9,559 nucleotides of DNA from Thauera sp. (GTDB taxonomy: Bacteria > Pseudomonadota > Gammaproteobacteria > Burkholderiales > Rhodocyclaceae): contig JAKLLJ010000108.1 in the NCBI GenBank assembly GCA_023150215.1, positions 1 to 9,559 of the forward strand. Direction: 5' to 3'. Both the position numbers and the translations under genes were made by a program. The notes under the pieces were generated by a model, which did no database searches, had not been told where the DNA came from, and was given only the letters and a program-made list of their open reading frames with translations. Of the stretch, positions 4,839-9,559 are shown in pieces. Numbering within the stretch: the stretch's first letter is position 1; the number at the start of each line of letters is the position of its first letter.

Positions 4839-6404
4839 ATGAACAGCCGCGCCAAACCGACGATGCCAGCGATGCAACAACCCGTGCTGACTGATGCCGA
4901 CCTCCAGACAATCATGGATCGCGCCTTCCAGAGCGCTGTCGGCGTCATCATCGCGTCCAACGACATCGCCGCCGTGATCGCCCACCTGCGCCAGGCCCTG
5001 CGACCGCTGGCCGCACTGGTCGTCAACGAACAAGGTGGCACACCGGCCGAAATCGAGCGCGCTGCCCAAGGAATGGCGGTACGACTCGCGTACGAGCTGT
5101 GGAACGCCACCCCGATTCCCGAGAATCACTTCCGTCCGCGCAAGCTTGCGCCCCCCGAGCGCAACGCGCCCTGCCCCTGCGGCTCGCAACGCAAGTACAA
5201 GCAATGTTGCGGCGCAGGTAACGAAGGCCCGCTGATCCTGCCGCCCGACGAAATGCTCGGGCGGGTGCTCGATCACCTGCCCCGAACGCGGCTCGGCGAG
5301 CCTGTCTCGCGAGGCGTCTCACCCCACATCCTGGCGCTGGTCGCCAGCCGTTGGTGCGACGAGCAGCGCTTCGACGACGTGATCGCCTTGCTCGAGCCCC
5401 TGTTCATCGACCTCGGAAAGCTCGACGAACGCGCCGCCGACGCCGCCAACATCCTGATGAACTGCTATCTCGCACGGCAGCAGTACGACGCACGCAACGC
5501 GCTGGTCGAGCGTTTGAAAAAGTCACACAACCGCGTGTTGCGCAGTACCGGACTGCAACGCGAGGCAACGGTCTGTTCCGACCGCGGCGACATCCGCGAC
5601 GCCTGGCGGGCCTTCAACGAGGCGCGCCATCTGACCCCGGACGACCCGTCGCTATCGCATCTGGAAGTGTTGTTGTTGCTCGCCGAGGGACGCGACATCG
5701 AGGCACGCGAGCGCGCGGACTACTGGACGGCCGTGCTCACCGCCGACCCGCGCCACGACAACCGTGCCCTGATCGAGGCCCTGCACACCCTCGGGGCAGA
5801 GGCGGCTGCGGACGACCCGCTGGACGATCTGCCTCAGGACTACCCGGAGCGCAGGCTGGTGCTGCACATTGCCCTGGAGGACATCGACCCGCCGATCTGG
5901 CGCCGTGTCGAAGTCGAGAACACCCTCAGCTTCGAGGCGCTGCACCACGTGATCCAGGCCGCGATGGGCTGGGAGGATGCGCACCTGCACGAGTTCAAGG
6001 TCGGCGACCATCGCATCGGCATGGGCGACGACTACGACAACCCGTTCGACAAAGGGGTCCTGCCCGGCGAGGACGTCGAACTCGGGCAGGTCATCGGCCG
6101 CCGCCGCAGCTTCATCTACGAGTACGACTTCGGCGACGGCTGGCGCCACCGCATCACCATCGAAAAGCGCCTGCCGAGCGATCCGCTGCGCAAACCCGCC
6201 GCCCTGCTCGACGGCGAACGCGCCTGCCCGCCGGAAGACTGCGGCGGCGTGTCCGGCTACTACAACATTCTCGAGGCCAAGCGCTCGCCGCGCAGCGCCG
6301 AGAGCCAGGAGATTCTCGACTGGCTGGGGCCGTACAAGCCGGAATCCTTCAAGCTCACAAAGCACCAGAAGCAGGTGGACGCGCTGTTCAAGCGCATTCG
6401 ATAA
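4839..6404 (+). CDS. SEC-C / TPR-like / pRiA4b ORF-3 domain protein
   Basis: A 521-aa cytoplasmic protein of unknown function with three visible parts. Residues about 108-125 hold a SEC-C zinc-binding motif (RNAPCPCGSQRKYKQCCG) with ligands C112, C114, C123 and C124 or equivalents. Residues about 160-325 are helical and TPR-like (RFDDVIALLEPLF; NILMNCYLARQQYDARNAL; RGDIRDAWRAFNEARHLTPDDP; then WTAVLTADPRHDNRALIEAL). Residues about 338-517 form a pRiA4b ORF-3 (IS1096 TnpR-like) domain with LHIALEDIDPPIWRRV, FEALHHVIQAAMGWEDAHLHEF, YEYDFGDGWRHRI and CPPEDCGGVSGY. pRiA4b ORF-3 proteins occur on plasmids and transposons and have no firmly known activity. ATG 4839 is in frame; GGAG is 12 nt upstream, a long gap. 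An ATG at 4831 opens a three-codon frame (ATGAATCCATGA) whose stop overlaps this start. Another in-frame ATG is at 4863. Convergent with the DUF6883-like gene, 48 nt apart. Confidence 0.9.
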   Translation: MNSRAKPTMPAMQQPVLTDADLQTIMDRAFQSAVGVIIASNDIAAVIAHLRQALRPLAALVVNEQGGTPAEIERAAQGMAVRLAYELWNATPIPENHFRPRKLAPPERNAPCPCGSQRKYKQCCGAGNEGPLILPPDEMLGRVLDHLPRTRLGEPVSRGVSPHILALVASRWCDEQRFDDVIALLEPLFIDLGKLDERAADAANILMNCYLARQQYDARNALVERLKKSHNRVLRSTGLQREATVCSDRGDIRDAWRAFNEARHLTPDDPSLSHLEVLLLLAEGRDIEARERADYWTAVLTADPRHDNRALIEALHTLGAEAAADDPLDDLPQDYPERRLVLHIALEDIDPPIWRRVEVENTLSFEALHHVIQAAMGWEDAHLHEFKVGDHRIGMGDDYDNPFDKGVLPGEDVELGQVIGRRRSFIYEYDFGDGWRHRITIEKRLPSDPLRKPAALLDGERACPPEDCGGVSGYYNILEAKRSPRSAESQEILDWLGPYKPESFKLTKHQKQVDALFKRIR

Positions 6405-6417
6405 GGCCAGACGCGCG

Positions 6418-6443
6418 GGGCCAGCCAACCGGAGTGCTGGCTC
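6418..6443. terminator. Hairpin between convergent genes, possible bidirectional terminator
   Basis: GGGCCAGC (6418-6425) pairs with GCTGGCTC (6436-6443), eight pairs including one G-T, around a 10-nt loop. It sits in the 48-bp gap between the stop of the SEC-C/pRiA4b gene (6404) and the stop of the DUF6883-like gene (6453). No T-tract follows on either strand, so its efficiency as an intrinsic terminator is uncertain. Confidence 0.45.
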
Positions 6444-6452
6444 GCGCACTGG

Positions 6453-6806
6453 TCACGCAGCGGGGTAGGCAGTCACCAACCGAGGACAGGCTGCGCCCGC
6501 GCGCAACTCCCAAACGGTGCGAATGCACGGTGTCGAGTCGTCCGGCATCCGGACATGACAATCGACCTGGAACAAGCGTGCCCGCCCCGCCGGGTCGTCA
6601 CGAACGCTGGCAACCGAGTTAAGGCGCGCGTGCTCGACCAGCGTCTTTGCGAAGACCTGCCAGGCCTCCGAACGCGCGCCGCGGGCGAGAAAGAAGCGCG
6701 CCTTCGATGCGCCGTCCGGGTGGGCTGTGGCCAGCAGGTAATCGACCACCTTTCTGTATTCGACCTGAGCGCACTCCACGCCCGGCAGCTTGCGTGCCCC
6801 TATCAC
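6453..6806 (-). CDS. DUF6883-like small protein
   Basis: A 117-aa protein starting on GTG at 6806, whose GTGA overlaps the helicase stop TGA (6805-6803) by 4 nt, a standard sign of translational coupling. Key segments are RKVVDYLLATAHPDGASKAR (about 18-37), then FFLARGARSEAWQVFAKTLVEHA, and a beta-rich end RARLFQVDCHVRMPDD…IRTVWEL…PRLVTAYPAA. The HP-G-SKA-FF signature and the closing VW…PRLVTAYP match what I recall of DUF6883. No catalytic activity is established for that family to my knowledge. I recall DUF6883 genes often sitting beside DUF4926 genes, and a DUF4926-like domain is indeed encoded just upstream, fused to the helicase. Such pairs could be toxin/antitoxin-like; that is inference. 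No signal peptide or membrane segment. Stop TGA 6455-6453, 48 nt from the convergent gene. Confidence 0.8.
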   Translation of the reverse strand: MIGARKLPGVECAQVEYRKVVDYLLATAHPDGASKARFFLARGARSEAWQVFAKTLVEHARLNSVASVRDDPAGRARLFQVDCHVRMPDDSTPCIRTVWELRAGAACPRLVTAYPAA

Positions 6807-9559
6807 GACGACACCCTGCGCAGCGCGCCGGCAGCGGCGAAGACCACGCCCATCTCGCCCGCCACCGCGCCGAACTCGACCGCGTAGCCGGCGCCTTCGT
6901 CATACACCGACACCACCGTGCCCTGGCTGCCGGCAGGCACCACGCCGCCGTCGAAGGCGATGTCGACGGACGCGACCACCCGGGCATGTTCCGCAATCGC
7001 CGCGTTGCCGACGCAGGCGCGCAGCTGCTCGGCCACGCCACGCCCCTGCGCGTCCCGCTCGACTGCGAGCAGGAAGAGGTTGCCGCTCAGGCGCGCCCAC
7101 AGTTCGCCCACGCGCCGCTTCTCGATCGCATCGTCCGCGCTCTTGTAGCCCTCACCCTTGTACTCGACCACCAGCAGGCGGCCATCTTCGAGTTCGGCGA
7201 CGAAGTCCGGGTAGAAGCGGTCGCTCGCGGTCGGCAGCCAGAACGAGAACTCCGGAAAGCGCGCCAGGTTGCGCACCCAGTGCCGCACCTGCGACAGGTT
7301 ATCGAGCGCGACGGCGCAGTGATATTCGTGGTCGGTCTGGCGCGCCCCCGCCTCCTGCAGATCGCCGATCACCCCGTAGTAGTGCTTCGCGAAGCGGTGG
7401 CGACCGGTGTAATACGGCGGGCGCGCCGGATACAGTCCGCGCCCGAACACGAAGACGTACTCCGCGCTGATGCAGCCGGGCGTCTCGAAGCCGCTCAGCA
7501 CGCGCTGCAGGCCCTGGCGCTGCGCGTTCTCGCGCAGCGCGCGCAGGCGTTCGGCGAGCGCGTCGGCGAGCCGGTTGCGGTGGCGCACCAGGGCGGTCAG
7601 CGTGTGGCCCTCGTAGTGCACCAGCCAGCGCAGCACGCGACCCAGCCAGGCGAGCATCTGCGGCTGCGGCGTGCCGGGCTCGCGCAGGCGCGCGTCCAGC
7701 CAGTGCAGCAGGTCGGCCTCGGTCACCGTGGTCGGCACCAGATCCAGGTTTACCGCGTAAGCGGCGCGCTCCTGCTCGATGCGCAGATGGCCGTGGTCCA
7801 GATCCACCAGGTAGGCGCCCGGCGATTCGTCGGGGCGGAAGCCGGGCAGTTCGGGCGGCTGGTCGGCGAGGACGAAGCCGGCGAGATCGAGCAGGGTCTC
7901 GCGCTCGGCCAGCTCCAGCTCGCCCTGCGCATCACGCACGCACAGCAGGGGCAGCGGGCGGAACGCCACGCCGCGCTGCGAGGGCGAGGCGAAGGTCCGG
8001 TGGCGCAGCTCGAAGCGGTCGAGCTCGCGCGTCAGGGCGTCGCGCGCCTTGCGCTCGGGCAGCGCCGCGACCAGCGCGGCGCGCAGCTCGGGCGGTGGCG
8101 GCTGGTCCAGGCTCACCCGCAGTTCGCCATCCGGCCGGGTCTCGATGCGCAGTGCGGGCGTCCCCGCGCCCGTGTCGAGCGCGAACAGCTCGGCCGCCGC
8201 GGCCGCCGGCAGCACCAGCTCCAGCGCAGGCAAGGCCGGGGCGGACGGCTCGCCCTCCGCGCCCGTGTCGCCCCACAGCGGCAGACTGGTCGGGAACACC
8301 GCCTGCACCGCCTCCAGCTCCTCGAAGCCCATCGCCACCAGGCGGTCGGCGAGCTCCCCGGCCACCCGCGTGCTCTGGGCGCTCGCCAGGTGGGCATAGG
8401 CGCGATTGAGCAGCTCGCTGCGCCGCCGCTTCGCGTAAGGCATGCGCAGCACGCGGCCGAGCAACTGCTCCATGTCGCGGCTCGAGCCGACGTTCTGCAG
8501 GCTGCAGAACACATAGGCGAAGGAGCAGTCCCAGCCCTCCTTGAGCGCCTCGACGGTGATCACCACCTCCACCGGGCAGGCCGGGTCGAACAGGTTCACG
8601 CCGTCCAGTTCGCGCTGCGTACCGGTGGCGACGGCGATGCGCTCGGGCGCGATGTTCTCCTGTGCGATCAGGTGCTCGCGCAGGCGCTCGACCTTCATCT
8701 CGCCGCGCTTGTCCTCGGCCTGCAGCAGCAGGATCGGGCGCAGGTAGTCGCCGCCCGCGGCCAGCTCGCGCGCCGCCTCCTCGGCGAGGCGGGTGCGGGT
8801 GAGCAGCGCGTCGCGCACCGCCTCCTCCCAGTTGGGGTGGGCGCTCAGCACGATCGGCAGCTTGATCATCTCCTCGGCTTTGAGCTCCTCGGCCGAGACG
8901 TGGTAGAGCACGTTGCTGCGGTGGCGGCCCTGGCGCAGCGGGGTGGCGGTCATCTCGATCAGCGCCGCCGGGCGCAGGCGGGCAAAGCTGTCGTAGCTCA
9001 GCGGCGTGCGCGCGTTGTGCGCCTCGTCGATGATCACCACCGGGCGGTGCCAGTACATCAGGTTGGCGAAGCTGCGCTTGACCTTGCCCAGGTCGGCGCG
9101 GCCGAGGTAGGGCTGGACCTCGAGGTCGCGCTCGCTCACGCGCTCGAAGCCGGGCAGCTCGGGGGCGCGCTCGAAATGCGGCTCGAAGGCCTCCTTGTAG
9201 GCATAGACGTCGCGCCCCGAGGTGTCGTCCACCCGCAGCGTCTGCAGCGTGCCGACGATCACCAGCGCACGTGCGTCGATGTCCTGCGGGCGGATCTGGT
9301 CGCTGTCGGCGATGTCGAGCACGCGCACACCGTCCACGCCGAAATGCGCCTCCAGCGCCTCGCGGTAGGGGTGGCCGGGGGTCTTCAGCGCGCTGAGCGT
9401 CTGCTGGCGGATCACGTTGGTCGGCACCAGCCACAGCGCCAGTGGCCGGTCCTGGCCGGTGTAGTGGCGGGCCGCGGCGACGAGCGCGTGCGCGCCGAGC
9501 AGGGTCTTGCCGCCGCCGGTGGGGATGCGCACGCACACGTAGGGCGTGGCCCCATCGTC
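6803..9559 (-). CDS. Type III restriction Res-like DEAD/DEAH helicase-nuclease with C-terminal DUF4926-like domain (5' end outside window)
   Basis: 918 residues are visible; the frame is open to the right edge, so the start and roughly the first tens of residues (Q-motif region) are missing. In visible numbering: Walker A PTGGGKT (13-19), motif Ia LVPTNVIRQQTL, DEAH box D178-H181 (VVIIDEAHNART), motif III TAT (204-206), motif V VEALKEGWDC (336-345) and motif VI QLLGRVLR (365-372). This is a complete SF2 ATPase. After a long middle region, a PD-(D/E)xK nuclease core follows: PDF with D785, then E799-Y-K801 (VVEYKGEGYKS). The order is that of type III restriction Res subunits, which translocate or switch on DNA and cleave it. 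After the usual family end (about residue 850) comes a 64-residue DUF4926-like segment in frame. No Mod methyltransferase is visible. Overlaps the DUF6883-like gene by 4 nt. A role in anti-phage defence is inferred. Confidence 0.92.
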   Translation of the reverse strand, partial: DDGATPYVCVRIPTGGGKTLLGAHALVAAARHYTGQDRPLALWLVPTNVIRQQTLSALKTPGHPYREALEAHFGVDGVRVLDIADSDQIRPQDIDARALVIVGTLQTLRVDDTSGRDVYAYKEAFEPHFERAPELPGFERVSERDLEVQPYLGRADLGKVKRSFANLMYWHRPVVIIDEAHNARTPLSYDSFARLRPAALIEMTATPLRQGRHRSNVLYHVSAEELKAEEMIKLPIVLSAHPNWEEAVRDALLTRTRLAEEAARELAAGGDYLRPILLLQAEDKRGEMKVERLREHLIAQENIAPERIAVATGTQRELDGVNLFDPACPVEVVITVEALKEGWDCSFAYVFCSLQNVGSSRDMEQLLGRVLRMPYAKRRRSELLNRAYAHLASAQSTRVAGELADRLVAMGFEELEAVQAVFPTSLPLWGDTGAEGEPSAPALPALELVLPAAAAAELFALDTGAGTPALRIETRPDGELRVSLDQPPPPELRAALVAALPERKARDALTRELDRFELRHRTFASPSQRGVAFRPLPLLCVRDAQGELELAERETLLDLAGFVLADQPPELPGFRPDESPGAYLVDLDHGHLRIEQERAAYAVNLDLVPTTVTEADLLHWLDARLREPGTPQPQMLAWLGRVLRWLVHYEGHTLTALVRHRNRLADALAERLRALRENAQRQGLQRVLSGFETPGCISAEYVFVFGRGLYPARPPYYTGRHRFAKHYYGVIGDLQEAGARQTDHEYHCAVALDNLSQVRHWVRNLARFPEFSFWLPTASDRFYPDFVAELEDGRLLVVEYKGEGYKSADDAIEKRRVGELWARLSGNLFLLAVERDAQGRGVAEQLRACVGNAAIAEHARVVASVDIAFDGGVVPAGSQGTVVSVYDEGAGYAVEFGAVAGEMGVVFAAAGALRRVSS
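6806..6997 (-). other. DUF4926-like domain fused to the helicase C-terminus
   Basis: Visible helicase residues 855-918 read IAEHARVVASVDIAF, then GGVVPAGSQGTVVSVYDEG and AGYAVEF. The G-x-x-GTVVxVYxxGxxYxVxF pattern is that of DUF4926, a small SH3/KOW-like beta barrel that I know as a free-standing protein of about 65-80 aa beginning near an EHxRVV motif. Here no ATG or GTG precedes EHARVV: the codons before it are GCG GCG ATT GCG, and I see no Shine-Dalgarno. A separate gene is therefore unlikely, and an in-frame fusion to the nuclease end is the simplest reading. Confidence 0.7.

Noticed and set aside
6806..6997. DUF4926-like segment as a separate gene
   Set aside because: No ATG or GTG precedes its first conserved residues and there is no Shine-Dalgarno; only a rare ATT at 6997 would fit. 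In-frame fusion is simpler, though sequence error cannot be excluded.
7932..9536. 534-aa open frame on the minus strand in another frame of the helicase gene
   Set aside because: The in-frame helicase motifs (Walker A, DEAH, TAT, QxxGRxxR) all lie in the other frame; this one is R/A/G-rich noise.

Overview
The window is very G+C-rich and strongly GC-biased at third codon positions, which leaves long antisense shadow ORFs almost everywhere. Its gene set (an OmpR-type two-component system with a PepSY protein, a XenA-type Old Yellow Enzyme, an RlmI-type rRNA methyltransferase, and GTAGGAGC…GCCGCGAA palindromic repeats) suggests a betaproteobacterium, probably of the Thauera/Azoarcus group. That placement is inferred from style and remembered relatives; no 16S or marker gene is present.

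Left part (1-2470). A minus-strand operon reads PepSY-domain secreted protein, then OmpR/PhoB-family response regulator, then sensor histidine kinase. The kinase runs off the left edge after 92 residues. The first two genes are separated by 3 nt and the regulator's Shine-Dalgarno lies inside the PepSY gene. An 85-bp divergent region separates this operon from a plus-strand xenA-like flavoprotein gene. It contains a plausible promoter for the operon whose -35 region overlaps an 11-nt-period direct repeat, the layout expected of an OmpR-family binding site.

Middle (2471-4838). A gap of about 440 bp between convergent genes holds six copies of a short REP-like palindrome. Four of them are evenly spaced at about 50 bp in one orientation, and the last forms a near-perfect inverted pair with a fifth. 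On the minus strand follow rlmI (23S rRNA m5C methyltransferase, 396 aa) and, 67 nt downstream of it, a 166-aa unrecognised protein with an acidic then arginine-rich tail. A hairpin spans the end of that gene.

Right part (4839-9559). This looks like accessory DNA. A plus-strand gene encodes a three-part protein (SEC-C zinc-binding motif, TPR-like middle, pRiA4b ORF-3 domain). Convergent to it are two translationally coupled minus-strand genes. The first is a large type III restriction-like helicase/nuclease, cut by the right edge, that carries an apparent in-frame C-terminal DUF4926-like small barrel. The second is a DUF6883-like protein that starts on a 4-nt GTGA overlap with the helicase stop. 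The helicase-nuclease/DUF4926 fusion coupled to DUF6883 is the best candidate in the window for an undescribed, possibly defensive, system. No methyltransferase is visible; if one exists it lies beyond the right edge.
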